From Nitrospirota bacterium (lineage in GTDB: Bacteria; Nitrospirota; Thermodesulfovibrionia; Thermodesulfovibrionales; Magnetobacteriaceae), in NCBI GenBank assembly GCA_015233725.1, contig JADFXD010000004.1, forward strand, positions 1 to 48,642: DNA of 48,642 bases, written 5' to 3'. This document shows positions 1 to 9,514 of the stretch, piece after piece. The notes below the pieces were generated by a model that ran no database searches, was not told where the DNA came from, and was given only the letters and a program-made list of their open reading frames with translations. The position numbers were made by a program, and so were the translations under genes. Position 1 is the first letter of the stretch, and every line of letters begins with the position of its first letter.

Positions 1-3000
1 CCCGATGATATGGATGTTTCGTTGGAGCATGTAAAACGCTCATTTGACGAAGGCGTAAAGACCATCAACTTTGAAAAGAGATACATCCACAAAGACGGCC
101 ACGCCATATGGGTTGAGTTAAACATCTCCGTGGTCAGGGACAGACAGAACAAGCCATCCTACTTCATCACCCAGATACAGGATATCACTAAACACAAACT
201 GGCAAGAGAGGCCCTCCTGGAGAGTGAAAAACGCTACCGACAGTTGGTAGAGATATCACCGGATGCCATTATTGTCCAGGGTAATGGGGTCATAGAATTT
301 GTCAATTCTGCCGGCATACACCTGTTTGGGGCCGCCCACGTTAACACGTTCATAGGACAAACCCTCATGGACTTCGTCTATCCCCAATACAAAGAGGCGC
401 TCCAGCAACAGCTCCAGCAGGTAAACGAGCACAAGCCACAAACTCCTCTGGCCCCGCCGGCACAACTGCGCCTGATCAAACTCGATGGTAGCACCCTGTA
501 CGTAGAGGCCTCCTCCATCGCCTTCCAGTACAACGGCAGGCACGGCACGCTTACCGTGATGCGCGACATCACCCAACACAAGTACGCGGAGATGGCCACG
601 CGCCGCTCCGAGGAGCTCTATCGCACAATGGTGAGCAACTTTCCAAACGGGGCAGTCCTGCTCTTTGACAGACAAATGACCCTGAGCCTTGTGGACGGCC
701 TGGGACTAAAAGATATGGGATATTCAAAGGAGACCCTGGAGGGTAAGAACATCTGGGAAGCCTTCCCTATTGATATAGCGACCAAGCTGATGCCTCACCT
801 TCGCGCCGCCCTGACAGGCAGACAATCGGTGTCTGAGCTAACGTTTGGACACCGTGTGTATCAGCTCCGCACCATCCCCGTGAGGAACGAGTCAGGTGAT
901 GTCTACGCCGGTACGGCCGTGACACAGGACATCACCGAGCGCAAGAAAATGGAGGATACCCTCAAGAAGGCACACGAGGAACTCGAGATAAAGGTGAAGG
1001 AGCGCACCGCCGACCTGTTGTTTGCAAACGTTGCCCTCAAAAAAGAGATACAGGAGCGCAGACAGGTACAGGAGGCCCTCGACGCAGAACGCAAGAGACT
1101 CTTTGGGGTACTGGACCTCCTGCCAGTCATAGTCTCACTGCATGGACAGGACTACGGGATACACTTTGCCAACAGGTACTTTAAGGAGCACTTTGGAGAC
1201 CCGGAGGCAGGGCCATGTTATCAGGTAATCAGACAACAGCAGGAGATGTGCAAGGAGTGTATCCCCATGCTGGTCTTAAGGACAAACGTCCCCAGGCAAT
1301 GGCAGTGGACCAGACCCGGCACCGCCAGGGTATATCAGATGTACAACTATCCCTTTACCGATGTCGATGGCTCTCCCCTGGTGCTGAAACTTGGGGTAGA
1401 CATAACGGATATACGAATGGCACAGGAGCAGATATCGCGTCTGAATCGTGTCTATCATGTACTTAGCAGCATAAACGAGGCCATTGTACGCATCAGGGAC
1501 AGGGACGTGTTATTTCACGAGACATGTAAGATAGCCGTTGGTCATGGCGCCTTTAAGCTGGTGTGGATTGGGCTGTTTGACCAAAAATTCAGCGAAATCA
1601 CACCCGTTGCCTGTTTTGGCACCTCTGATAGCGACGTTGAAAGGCTGAGGATGACAAATAAGAATGTCATGCGTGGATGCAACATCCTCTGGCAAGACAT
1701 CCTGGGAGGCACGAACTTCATCTGTAACGATATAAAAAACAACGATTGTGTTCGTATCCAAAAGTATGAGGCCATTGAGCGTGGATACAATTCCATGTCG
1801 GCCCTTCCACTTAAGACCGATGGTAAGGTGATAGGGGCCATTCTGTTGTACTCCAATGAGCGGCAGTTTTTCAAAAACAAGGAGGTTCAATTATTATCCC
1901 AACTGGCCGAGGACATCTCCTTTGCCCTGGAGTTCATGCAAAAGGAGCAACGCAACAAAGAGGCCAACGAGGTAATACGCAAGTTGTCTCAGGCAGTCCA
2001 GCAGAGCCCCACCACCGTTATTATCACAGACACACAGGGTATCATAGAGTACGTAAACTCAAAGTTCACCGAAATCACAGGTTATCCCCCTGAGGAGGTC
2101 ATCGGCAGAGAGGTAAATCTGTTTCTCGGCCCCCCCGTTGGCGAAATGGACTCACTATGGAACACCATAAGGGCAGGGGGACAGTGGCATGGAGGCTTTC
2201 AGAGTAAAAAGAAAAACGGCAGCACCTTCTACGAGCAGGCCTCTATCACATCCATAAAGGACCACGATGGTGTCATAACCCACTTTCTCGCCGTAAAAGA
2301 GGACGTCACCGAGCGAAAAAAACTGGAGGAACAGCTCCGTCAATCCCAAAAGATGGAGGCCATAGGACAACTGGCCGGCGGTGTCGCCCACGACTTCAAT
2401 AACATACTCTCTGCCATTATCGGCTACGGCTACGTCCTGCAGTTAAAGACCAAGGAGGAAGACCCCATAAGAAACTATGCCGACCAGATACTAACATCGG
2501 CAGAACGAGCCGTCAAGCTGATCAAGAGCCTCCTGACCTTTAGCAGGAAGCAACAACTGCAGACCGAACCCGTAAATATCAACGAGGTAATCAAGATATC
2601 TCAAAAGATGCTCTCCAGACTGATAGGTGAGGACGTGGAGTTTACCACGCGACTCTTTCCCGATGAGCTTATAATCATGGCCGATACCAATCAGTTGACG
2701 CAGGTGCTCATGAACTTTGCCACAAACGCCAGGGACGCCATGCCCCACGGTGGGATTTTTACCATAAGCACTGAGATAGCAGAGCTGGATGAGGCCTTTT
2801 TAAGCTCACACGGCTATGGCAGCTTAGGCAGATATGCCCTGATGACCGTCTCTGACACCGGCTCAGGGATGGACGATGAGGTCAAGGACAAGATATTTGA
2901 ACCATTTTTCACTACCAAGCCAACCGGCAAGGGGACAGGCCTGGGGCTTTCCATCGTCTACGGTATAGTGAAGCAGCATGGCGGTTACATAACAGTTTAT

Positions 3001-3471
3001 TCTCAGCCCTCCCTGGGGGTTACCTTCAAGGTATATTTTCCCCTGGTTGAGGCCTGTGTTGCAAGCCATGACAGGCCTGTCGAGCCGCTCCCGGCAGGGG
3101 GCCTGGAGACGATACTCATAGCCGAGGACGACGCAGAGTTCAGGCGGATATTGAAGGAGATCCTCCAGAACGTCAGCTACAACGTCATCGAGGCCATAGA
3201 CGGCGCCGACGCAGTAGAAAAATTCACGGCAAGCAAGGACGATATAGAACTACTCATCTTTGATGTCATCATGCCAAGGAAAAACGGCAAGGACGCATAC
3301 GAGGAGATACTTGCCTTACGACCCGACATAAAGGCCATATTTCTAAGCGGTTACACCTACGACGTAATCCTGCAAAAGGGTATCATAGACAAGACGCACT
3401 ACTTTATGTCAAAACCCGTCGCCCCCAAGGAACTCCTGAAAAAGGTCAGAGAAATAATCGACACCGATTGA
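1..3471 (+). CDS. Hybrid sensor histidine kinase with multiple PAS and one GAF domain, 5' end outside window
   Basis: Membrane-free multi-sensor hybrid kinase; the frame is open to base 1, so the true N-terminus lies upstream. Counting from the Met at base 10, I read a PAS/PAC remnant (1-60), PAS domains at about 65-190, 200-310 and 365-475, a coiled-coil linker at 312-360, a GAF domain at about 485-655 and another PAS at 665-785. The HisKA box follows with the phospho-acceptor His794 in GVAHDFNN. The ATPase domain (about 900-1020) has DTGSGM and GKGTGLGLS motifs. A C-terminal receiver (about 1038-1153) has the phospho-acceptor Asp1085 in FDVIMP. All catalytic residues are present, so kinase plus receiver activity is expected (family knowledge). 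Ligands and output are unknown. No partner regulator is adjacent; the next gene is unrelated. Confidence 0.93.
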   Translation, partial: PDDMDVSLEHVKRSFDEGVKTINFEKRYIHKDGHAIWVELNISVVRDRQNKPSYFITQIQDITKHKLAREALLESEKRYRQLVEISPDAIIVQGNGVIEFVNSAGIHLFGAAHVNTFIGQTLMDFVYPQYKEALQQQLQQVNEHKPQTPLAPPAQLRLIKLDGSTLYVEASSIAFQYNGRHGTLTVMRDITQHKYAEMATRRSEELYRTMVSNFPNGAVLLFDRQMTLSLVDGLGLKDMGYSKETLEGKNIWEAFPIDIATKLMPHLRAALTGRQSVSELTFGHRVYQLRTIPVRNESGDVYAGTAVTQDITERKKMEDTLKKAHEELEIKVKERTADLLFANVALKKEIQERRQVQEALDAERKRLFGVLDLLPVIVSLHGQDYGIHFANRYFKEHFGDPEAGPCYQVIRQQQEMCKECIPMLVLRTNVPRQWQWTRPGTARVYQMYNYPFTDVDGSPLVLKLGVDITDIRMAQEQISRLNRVYHVLSSINEAIVRIRDRDVLFHETCKIAVGHGAFKLVWIGLFDQKFSEITPVACFGTSDSDVERLRMTNKNVMRGCNILWQDILGGTNFICNDIKNNDCVRIQKYEAIERGYNSMSALPLKTDGKVIGAILLYSNERQFFKNKEVQLLSQLAEDISFALEFMQKEQRNKEANEVIRKLSQAVQQSPTTVIITDTQGIIEYVNSKFTEITGYPPEEVIGREVNLFLGPPVGEMDSLWNTIRAGGQWHGGFQSKKKNGSTFYEQASITSIKDHDGVITHFLAVKEDVTERKKLEEQLRQSQKMEAIGQLAGGVAHDFNNILSAIIGYGYVLQLKTKEEDPIRNYADQILTSAERAVKLIKSLLTFSRKQQLQTEPVNINEVIKISQKMLSRLIGEDVEFTTRLFPDELIIMADTNQLTQVLMNFATNARDAMPHGGIFTISTEIAELDEAFLSSHGYGSLGRYALMTVSDTGSGMDDEVKDKIFEPFFTTKPTGKGTGLGLSIVYGIVKQHGGYITVYSQPSLGVTFKVYFPLVEACVASHDRPVEPLPAGGLETILIAEDDAEFRRILKEILQNVSYNVIEAIDGADAVEKFTASKDDIELLIFDVIMPRKNGKDAYEEILALRPDIKAIFLSGYTYDVILQKGIIDKTHYFMSKPVAPKELLKKVREIIDTD

Positions 3472-3540
3472 AAAACAAAAACAAGAAAAAAAATTGCTTA
3501 CTGTAAATATTTCTGTGATAAGTACCTGCCCTACCAAAAG

Positions 3541-3675
3541 AGAAGAAAGAAAGGGGCGGCTCCGCCCCCCTTTAGAACCCCCTGCAAGGGCACCAGTGCC
3601 CTTGACCCCATAATTCTTAATCCTGATGTCTCATTCTTAATCATATCATCACAGGATTTTTGACAGCAAGAAAAA
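3541..3675 (-). repeat. GC-rich dispersed element, copy A, with long AT tail
   Basis: Core at 3550-3612 contains two inverted repeats: GGGGCGG/CCGCCCC and AAGGGCAC/GTGCCCTT. In the orientation used here (forward = ATGGGGTCAAGGG first) it lies on the minus strand, 70 bases after the kinase stop. Bases 3578-3673 match 15841-15936 over 96 bases with one mismatch, so the repeat unit includes the AT-rich tail. The 3472-3727 gap holds nothing else that I recognise. Confidence 0.85.
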
Positions 3676-3727
3676 TTGTAGCTTTATTTTAGAGCGAAAT
3701 ATTCGCTAAATATAGGGGGAAACACAG

Positions 3728-6034
3728 ATGGACAAAGAGAAATCATCAGCAACATCGTCTTTTCTGCTTAAGTGGTTAGAATTGTGGGAGGTTTTAAAGA
3801 AATGCCGTATAAGTATTATTAGTATATCAGTTTTTTGGTTGTTGTTCATATTAAGCGACCAGTGTCGCGACCTGTATCTGTCCATGTTGGATTCCAAATT
3901 GACGGCGGGGTCATTCTTATTACGTTTTGTTTTCATCGAACTTCTGGTAGTTTTATGGGCCCTGATAGTTTGGAATGGACCACGTACACTGCTTTACTAT
4001 GATTTTAGAGCCTACTATCTCCATAACAGGAATAAACCGGGGGGGGTGGCACCCATGTACAGGGAAAAGCCACTCTATGGCGAGATGTCCATACCACGGT
4101 ACTTAGGGGCTATATGTTTTCTTGTCATATGTTGCGAAATGCTCTTCATACACTTTGAGATGTCTCCAAAACACAACTTATTTCTTGGATTTGGGACATT
4201 GAACCTTATTATTTCCATGCTTGTATTCCTGCATGCCCAGCTTATAAAGCGGCCCCTGTATAAGAACATAACCAATTTTCTGTCGAGCTACTATTATAAT
4301 TTCTATTACAACCGCACAATTGATTATGTAGAATATGTCAAGCAACATATTGTGACCGACAAAAGATGGTTTACAAGACATGTTTCGATATATAACAGAA
4401 ACGTATTTGCAGTATTGTCGGTGTTGTTATTGGGCATTCCCCTTGTCTTTGCCGTTATTGCCTCTTGTGATACTGGCATCTGGATTCGACTCTGTGTTCA
4501 AATAGGAACGATACCACTTCTTTTGCTTGCATTGTCTTGTTATAGCTTCTTTTTCATGTTCATACATTGGTTTGTCGAAAGATGTCAGCGTCCCTTCACG
4601 TTGATAGTGATGGCAGTTATTGTTATAAACATGCTTTTGCAGGGAACGTGTTATCATAATATAAGAATCGCAGGAGAAGAGATTAAAACTCAGCCAACCC
4701 CGGAAGCTATCTTTAAGCGTTGGATCGACAACATGCAAAAGACCACAGAAAGTTATCATCCCATGTTTATTGTGGCTTCCTATGGCGGCGGTATCAGGGC
4801 CGGGTATTGGACAGCTCAGATACTTGGTGCCTTACAGGACGGCGATCCCCTCTTACAGAACAGAGATTCCTCTTTCGCCAGACACTTAATCGCCACCAGT
4901 ACCGTCTCCGGAGGCAGCCTGGGGGTAGTTACCTTTGCCAATATTATCGTTGCAGGCAAACCTGAGCTTAGTAAAATGACGCAAGCCAATGACATACTCA
5001 AAGAGGATTTCTTATCCCCTGTGTTTGGAGCACTTCTCTTCCGGGATATGCCGGTTGCGGCTATTCCCTTTGCCTCTATAGTGATTAAGCATGACAGAAG
5101 CGAAATATTCGAGGAATCTCTGGCAAAAGCCTGGAAAGATAATTCAGATAAAGATAGCTCAGGTAACCCTAAATACAACGACAACTCTTTTAACATGTTT
5201 ACTAAGCACGAACAGGACAATACAATTCCTCTAATGTTGCTCAATGGCACCATTGTGGATGGTACCAAAGAAGAACAGGGCAACTGCATAGTCACCGGCC
5301 ATCTTAATCTGCAAGAATTTATAGGACGTATCGATTTTTTTGAACAAATCCGAAGAGATATACCTATAAGCACAAGCGTTACAATGAGTTGTCGCTTTCC
5401 TTACATCTTGCCTCCCGGCTATTTTTGTTCGCAAGACGGGAATTGTAAAAAAAATAGTGTCGTTGATGGTGGATATTACGAAAATTCGGGTGCCGAAACA
5501 GCCTTACAGTTCTATGAGAGCATCAAGGGCAAAATAAAAGAGCACAATGAAAGCCATGAAGACATTATCGTACCTATATTCATTCAAATCGATAACGACT
5601 TCTGTCCTAAGGATAAATCCTCCCGCAGAGAATCCCCCATAGCCTCATCCCCACTAGGGGATATGATTGCACCAATTATAGGTATTCTTGACACAAAAGA
5701 CGCTCACGCCACCAATGCCGATAAAAAAGCTATGTTGACCTTCAACAATCAACCTATACCCGGATGCAATGTTCACGGAAAGAGTAAAGATATATGCAAA
5801 AACCGTACTATGAGACACTTCCGCTACAACTTCGGCCCTAAAATAAACAACCCCGTACCGCTAGGATGGTATCTATCGCCGGATGCAATAACAGAACTCG
5901 ATGACCAATACAAAAGAAATAAAGAATGTACTCAAGGAACCTTCAAAATCACAGAAGGACAAAACAAAAAAAATACGGATGATATCATAGACATCTTGAA
6001 AAAAAGCAGCAAGAACAATACTCCAAAGCCCTAA
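3728..6034 (+). CDS. Membrane-anchored patatin-like phospholipase family protein
   Basis: 768 aa. The N-terminal half (about residues 28-330) has around six hydrophobic segments, so it is probably a polytopic anchor. The C-terminal half carries patatin signatures: a Gly-rich oxyanion stretch YGGGIRAG near residue 359, the nucleophile Ser397 in the GxSxG motif GGSLG, and the catalytic Asp580 in a DGG motif. Patatin-fold enzymes hydrolyse acyl ester bonds of lipids with a Ser-Asp dyad (family knowledge). The sequence suggests a lipase domain tethered to the membrane, with substrate unknown. The start ATG is preceded by AGGGGGA at good spacing. The gene is AT-richer than its neighbours and stands alone between two repeat elements. 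The lipase call is solid; physiological role is unknown. Confidence 0.8.
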   Translation: MDKEKSSATSSFLLKWLELWEVLKKCRISIISISVFWLLFILSDQCRDLYLSMLDSKLTAGSFLLRFVFIELLVVLWALIVWNGPRTLLYYDFRAYYLHNRNKPGGVAPMYREKPLYGEMSIPRYLGAICFLVICCEMLFIHFEMSPKHNLFLGFGTLNLIISMLVFLHAQLIKRPLYKNITNFLSSYYYNFYYNRTIDYVEYVKQHIVTDKRWFTRHVSIYNRNVFAVLSVLLLGIPLVFAVIASCDTGIWIRLCVQIGTIPLLLLALSCYSFFFMFIHWFVERCQRPFTLIVMAVIVINMLLQGTCYHNIRIAGEEIKTQPTPEAIFKRWIDNMQKTTESYHPMFIVASYGGGIRAGYWTAQILGALQDGDPLLQNRDSSFARHLIATSTVSGGSLGVVTFANIIVAGKPELSKMTQANDILKEDFLSPVFGALLFRDMPVAAIPFASIVIKHDRSEIFEESLAKAWKDNSDKDSSGNPKYNDNSFNMFTKHEQDNTIPLMLLNGTIVDGTKEEQGNCIVTGHLNLQEFIGRIDFFEQIRRDIPISTSVTMSCRFPYILPPGYFCSQDGNCKKNSVVDGGYYENSGAETALQFYESIKGKIKEHNESHEDIIVPIFIQIDNDFCPKDKSSRRESPIASSPLGDMIAPIIGILDTKDAHATNADKKAMLTFNNQPIPGCNVHGKSKDICKNRTMRHFRYNFGPKINNPVPLGWYLSPDAITELDDQYKRNKECTQGTFKITEGQNKKNTDDIIDILKKSSKNNTPKP

Positions 6035-6087
6035 GTAAGCGTCTATATAGACAAATATGTTCATCTGTGTAATAATAGGGAGATATT

Positions 6088-7161
6088 ATGCACTGTGAGC
6101 AAGATTATAATGTCCTCAGAGTATCCCAACCACAAAGAAGGGGTCAAGGGGGCCGCGACCCCATGCAGGGGAGGTCTGAGGAGGTCCAGGAGCGTCCTGG
6201 AGCGTCAAAGAAGGCAGCGCCGCCCCCCTTCTTTCTTCTTCTTGTCTTTTTCTTTGCAATGTACAGTGGGGCATCTGGAGCGGATATCCGCCCAGCAACT
6301 GTAAGGAGCGATCCGATCAATATAAGGGCTTACGTTGATCGGGGCGTGGTCTTTACCGGGGAGACGATTGCTTACTCCGTGGAGGTCGAGGGAACCAAGG
6401 GCGTTGAGCTACAGTTTCCGGCCTACAGCACGGGCAGCGACAACCTCACCATCGTGGATGAGGACACGCCTCAGAGCGGTTTCCTCAACAAATCGACGAT
6501 CAAGCGTTATCGACTGCGCTCCTACACCCCAGGCACCTACAAGCTCCCCCCGGCAACCGTTAAATATAAAAGCCAGCCGTCTAAAGATTACACAGAGGCA
6601 AAGACAAACGAGCTCACCATAGAGGTAAAAAGCGCCCAAAAGGAAACCGCCGCTACCGATATCAAGGATATCAAAGACCTGGAGGGTACCAAGCCCCCCT
6701 GGCCTTACGTCATAACAGGGGCATTGGCCTTGGCCATAGCGGCCATCGTCCTGTACTTGATCAGGCTCAAAAGGGCAAGACAAGGGCATCTCGGACAGCC
6801 CCCGCAAAGGACAGCCCACGAGCTGGCATACGAGGCCCTCGAGAGACTCAGGACAGGCACACTCCTGCAAGATGGCCTGCTCAAGGAGTACTTCAGCGAG
6901 CTGTCGGCCATCGTCAGGCACTACATCGAGGACAGGTTCCTGCTAAAGGCCCCGGAGATGACCACCGAGGAGTTCCTGCTAAAGATGAGGGAGGCACAGC
7001 AGTTGTCACCCTCTCAGAAGGCACTGTTGAGGGACTTTCTACAGCGTTGCGACATGGTCAAGTTCGCGCGCTACGGCCCCACCCAGGAGGAGATACAGGA
7101 GAGCTTCGATGCCGCCAGACGCCTTGTCGATGAGACACGACCTCTACAGGATTACGCATGA
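6088..7161 (+). CDS. BatD-like secreted/membrane protein with DUF4381-like cytoplasmic tail; repeat-derived N-terminus
   Basis: 357 aa. An Ig-like extracytoplasmic region (about 70-180) resembles BatD/oxygen-tolerance proteins. A membrane helix lies at about 205-225. The soluble tail (about 240-350) has the DUF4381-like pattern with RHYIEDRF, MTTEEFL and MVKFARYGP. With the following VWA gene it resembles the membrane part of a Bat/MoxR operon, but no moxR or DUF58 gene is visible in the window. The ATG has an AGGGAGA ribosome site 4-9 bases upstream, supporting this start. Residues about 13-57 are then encoded by a copy of the dispersed GC-rich element. Its pyrimidine tail encodes the hydrophobic core FFLLLVFFF, followed by a plausible signal-peptidase site GASGA-D. 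A downstream Met start would lose the signal peptide. Confidence 0.72.
   Translation: MHCEQDYNVLRVSQPQRRGQGGRDPMQGRSEEVQERPGASKKAAPPPFFLLLVFFFAMYSGASGADIRPATVRSDPINIRAYVDRGVVFTGETIAYSVEVEGTKGVELQFPAYSTGSDNLTIVDEDTPQSGFLNKSTIKRYRLRSYTPGTYKLPPATVKYKSQPSKDYTEAKTNELTIEVKSAQKETAATDIKDIKDLEGTKPPWPYVITGALALAIAAIVLYLIRLKRARQGHLGQPPQRTAHELAYEALERLRTGTLLQDGLLKEYFSELSAIVRHYIEDRFLLKAPEMTTEEFLLKMREAQQLSPSQKALLRDFLQRCDMVKFARYGPTQEEIQESFDAARRLVDETRPLQDYA
6137..6260 (+). repeat. GC-rich dispersed element, copy B, inside a coding region
   Basis: Forward copy beginning GGGGTCAAGGG and ending in the GC block GCAGCGCCGCCCCCC followed by a long pyrimidine tract. It carries an extra palindromic piece CCAGGAGCGTCCTGG (6185-6199) that recurs inverted in copy F (about 20681-20695) and truncated in copy Q (about 45151). 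It lies wholly inside the BatD-like reading frame. Confidence 0.8.
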
Positions 7162-7268
7162 TGGGGTCAAGGGCACTGGTGCCCTTGCAGGGGGGTGAAG
7201 GGGGGACGGAGCCGCCCCTTTCCAGGGGGCAATGGGACGGAGTCCCCCTTTCTTCTTCTTTATCTTTT
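7160..7268 (+). repeat. GC-rich dispersed element, copy C
   Basis: Forward copy, starting at the stop codon of the BatD-like gene and ending about 35 bases before the VWA gene. It has the GGGCACTGGTGCCC inverted repeat and the GACGGAGCCGCCCC block. A second, partly duplicated block (GACGGAGTCCCCC) follows at 7233-7250, and then a T/C-rich tract. In this orientation the GC stem followed by T-rich sequence looks terminator-like. Confidence 0.8.
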
Positions 7269-7300
7269 AATTCTTTGCTTTTAATTATGGCAGGTACTTT

Positions 7301-8296
7301 ATGAGCTTTAAGGACCCCTGGATATTGATATTGATCCCGTTTCTGTGTGTAGCCGTGTGGTATGGCAACCGCAGGAGGGCGTTGCCTGCGGTGCGGTTTT
7401 CCTCGGGGACGCTCTTACGGGGGCTTGGGCAGACCTTTAGGGTGCGGGCGGCCAGGAACATGGTCTTTCTGAGGCTTGCGACGCTCGTCCTGTTGTTGAT
7501 AGGGCTGGCCAGGCCCCTGTCGGTACTGGAGCAGACCAACGTCAACGTCGAGGGGATAGACATCGCCATTGCAATAGACCTCTCCAGTAGTATGCTCGCA
7601 GAGGACCTCGCAAGGGATAACAACCACCAAAACAGACTCGATGCCGTCAAGGAGGTCGTCAGAGACTTCATAGGCGCCAGGACAACAGACCGGATCGCCC
7701 TGGTAGAGTTCTCCGGGGTGCCCTACATGGCAAGCCCGCTTACCACCGACTACGGCTATCTGTTGGCGGTGCTCGATCGTGCCAGGATCGGGATGATTCA
7801 GGATGGCACGGCGATAGGCAGCGCCCTGGCAATGTCCATCGCGCGCCTCAAGGACACGAAGGCCAAGTCAAAGGTCGTCGTCCTCTTGACCGACGGCCGA
7901 AACAACATGGGCTCGGTCTCTCCGCTTACGGCGGCACAGGCGGCAGCAGCCCTCAATATCAAGGTCTATACCGTAGGGGCCGGGGCAAAGGGGCCAGTGC
8001 CCTATCCCGTAAAAGACCCCTTCGGCAACATCGTCTACAGGCCCGCGCAGATCGACCTCGACGACGAACTACTCACCGAAATAGCCAGGCTAACCGGTGG
8101 AAGATACTTCAGGGCCACAGACTTTAACTCCCTCAAGGGCATATACAAGGAGATAGATACCCTCGAAAAGACCCCTTTCGAAGAAAAGCGGTTCTATCAG
8201 TACAGAGAGCTGTTTATGTACTTTGTGGCAGCAGCAATGGTACTTATTCTGTCAGAAATACTGTTAGGACAAACACTCCTGCGACGCTTGCCATAA
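7301..8296 (+). CDS. BatA-like VWA-domain membrane protein
   Basis: 331 aa. Hydrophobic helices at about 5-22, 52-72 and 303-325 flank a von Willebrand A domain (about 85-280). The metal-ion-dependent adhesion site is intact: Asp93-Leu-Ser-Ser-Ser, a Thr in the middle loop and TDGRNN near residue 198. Proteins of this layout (BatA/BatB, aerotolerance operon) are thought to act with MoxR AAA ATPases on periplasmic or envelope substrates (family knowledge). Here the pairing with the BatD-like gene just upstream is the only context. The two genes are separated by a repeat element, so co-transcription is uncertain. The ATG has only a weak ribosome site (GGCAGG). Confidence 0.85.
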   Translation: MSFKDPWILILIPFLCVAVWYGNRRRALPAVRFSSGTLLRGLGQTFRVRAARNMVFLRLATLVLLLIGLARPLSVLEQTNVNVEGIDIAIAIDLSSSMLAEDLARDNNHQNRLDAVKEVVRDFIGARTTDRIALVEFSGVPYMASPLTTDYGYLLAVLDRARIGMIQDGTAIGSALAMSIARLKDTKAKSKVVVLLTDGRNNMGSVSPLTAAQAAAALNIKVYTVGAGAKGPVPYPVKDPFGNIVYRPAQIDLDDELLTEIARLTGGRYFRATDFNSLKGIYKEIDTLEKTPFEEKRFYQYRELFMYFVAAAMVLILSEILLGQTLLRRLP

Positions 8297-8324
8297 GCCT
8301 CCTTACCTCTTACCCATCGAAAAA

Positions 8325-8412
8325 GAAAGAAAAGAGAAGAAAAAAAAAAGGGGGCGGCTCCGCCCCCCCTCGACCCCCCCTGCAAGGGGACCAGTCCCCT
8401 TGACCCCATTAT
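8325..8412 (-). repeat. GC-rich dispersed element, copy D
   Basis: Reverse-orientation copy about 30 bases after the VWA stop. It has stem GGGGGCGG/CCGCCCCC and stem AAGGGGAC/GTCCCCTT, preceded by a purine-rich tract (complement of the pyrimidine tail). Confidence 0.85.
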
Positions 8413-8492
8413 GCTCAATCCTAATCTTCATATTAATACTCAATCCTGATTTTCATCCTTAATATGCAATCTTGATCTTCATTAATTTTATC
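8413..8492. repeat. Three degenerate ~27-base tandem repeats flanking copy D
   Basis: The unit approximates CTCAATCCTGATTTTCAT followed by a TTAATA-like stretch and is seen at about 8413-8438, 8439-8465 and 8466-8492. The same motif (AATCCTGATGTCTCATTCTTAAT) flanks copies A and E, so this is probably part of the dispersed element that has expanded here. Confidence 0.6.
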
Positions 8493-8593
8493 TTCGGGCA
8501 TTTAGCTATTGACAACGCTACCAGAAATTTTATATACTTCTAAGTTGTAGGAACGTGGTTCCTTAAGATTAAACAGAAAGTGGGGGTAGGGAA

Positions 8594-9007
8594 TTGTATG
8601 CTTTAGGCACTCACCTTTTGGTTGAATTAAGAGATTGTAACACGAGTAAGTTAAAGGATTTACGGGAAGTCACAGACGCTATGGTAGGGGCGGCAAAGCA
8701 GGCAAGGGCAACGGTAGTGGATGTGTCTTTCCACGAGTTTAATCCCTTTGGGATAAGCGGTATGGTAATCATCGCGGAGTCTCACCTTTCGATCCACACG
8801 TGGCCTGAATACAGGTACGCGGCGGTGGATATATTCACCTGTGGAGACATCATTGATCCCGGCACGGCTGCCAGTTATCTAATCAAGAGGTTTGACTCAA
8901 AAAATCACTCTATTGTCGAGATAAAGAGGGGCATTCTCTCCTGCGACAACGTTAAACTTCCACACAAGGTATGTTCGGATGAGGCTCGTCTTACGGTCAA
9001 TGCCTAG
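8594..9007 (+). CDS. speD: S-adenosylmethionine decarboxylase proenzyme (prokaryotic class 1B type)
   Basis: 137 aa, usual length for the short bacterial/archaeal form. It makes decarboxylated SAM, the aminopropyl donor for spermidine. The self-cleavage site is visible in ESHLSIHTWPE: cleavage before Ser63 gives the pyruvoyl cofactor. The conserved YAAVDIFTCGD block (His68 and Cys83 region) follows. No spermidine synthase gene is next to it. A 15-base inverted repeat (AGGAAC GTG GTTCCT, about 8548-8562) lies upstream in the leader, and a GGGGGTAGGG stretch serves as ribosome site. Confidence 0.95.
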   Translation: MYALGTHLLVELRDCNTSKLKDLREVTDAMVGAAKQARATVVDVSFHEFNPFGISGMVIIAESHLSIHTWPEYRYAAVDIFTCGDIIDPGTAASYLIKRFDSKNHSIVEIKRGILSCDNVKLPHKVCSDEARLTVNA

Positions 9008-9109
9008 ACCAACGCCCATGTCAGGGATGACACAGAGGACAACGCAGGAAACGACGGACGTTGGGGCGATTCAACTTTCAGTTTGCAGCCTGTCTATAGC
9101 AAAGCTGTA

Positions 9110-9205
9110 TCTTTTTATCAAGGCTCTAAGGCTTTAAAAGGGAGTATTACATATACTCCTTGCCAGCCCTTACAACAGCCCCCCACGGTTGATTGTAGTG
9201 CTATT
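9110..9205 (+). other. Structured intergenic segment resembling the one at 27130-27205
   Basis: In the 9008-9246 gap a perfect 7-bp hairpin, GGAGTAT-TACAT-ATACTCC (9141-9159), is followed 20-odd bases later by CCCACGGTTGATTGTAGTGCT. A second place in the window (27130-27205) has GTTTGCAG, then a hairpin, then CCCACGGTTGATGTAGCGCT. The hairpin-plus-conserved-tail pattern could be an end of a decayed IS200/IS605-type element or a small RNA. I cannot decide between them. Confidence 0.3.
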
Positions 9206-9231
9206 TTTTTCTACCGTAGGCAAATAAAATA

Positions 9232-9240
9232 TGCTATAAT
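9232..9240 (+). promoter_or_regulatory. Extended -10 promoter of the HicB-like gene
   Basis: TGCTATAAT is a perfect extended -10 (TGnTATAAT); no good -35 is visible at 17 bases. The ATG at 9247 begins 6 bases after it, so the mRNA would be leaderless or nearly so. Alternatively, translation starts at the in-frame ATG at 9262. Confidence 0.5.
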
Positions 9241-9246
9241 GTCGTT

Positions 9247-9483
9247 ATGCTTGTAGCAACTATGAAATTTACATATTGGCAGGATGATAGTATGTGGTTG
9301 GGATATTTGGAAGAGTATCCTGATTATATCACGCAGGGAGATAGCTTAGAGGAATTAGAAGCAAATTTGAGAGATATATACAATGAGTTGCAGAGCGGAA
9401 CAATACCTTGTGTTCGTAAAATAGCTGAACTAAAATTCGTGCCCAGCAACTGTAAGGAACAAATCCGACAAGGCATATATTAA
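9247..9483 (+). CDS. HicB-like antitoxin-family protein, without a visible HicA partner
   Basis: 78 aa. The pattern MKFTYWQDD-WLGYLEEYPDYITQGDSLEELEANLRDIY matches the partially degraded RNase-H-like fold of HicB antitoxins. Normal HicB partners a small dsRBD-like HicA RNase. Downstream, ATG TTA GGA GGT is followed at once by a stop (9486-9500), so no HicA follows, and none precedes. It may be a solitary regulator or the remnant of a TA locus. M6 (9262) is an alternative start that gives the canonical MKFTYW N-terminus. Confidence 0.65.
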   Translation: MLVATMKFTYWQDDSMWLGYLEEYPDYITQGDSLEELEANLRDIYNELQSGTIPCVRKIAELKFVPSNCKEQIRQGIY

Positions 9484-9514
9484 AGATGTTAGGAGGTTAG
9501 CTTTAGCCAGCCCA

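Noticed and set aside
8197-8418. Minus-strand frames starting MGSRGLVPLQGG (also at 40463-40768 and 35150-35452)
   Set aside because: They begin at the ATG built into reverse copies of the element and then run antisense through the end of a real gene; no independent support.
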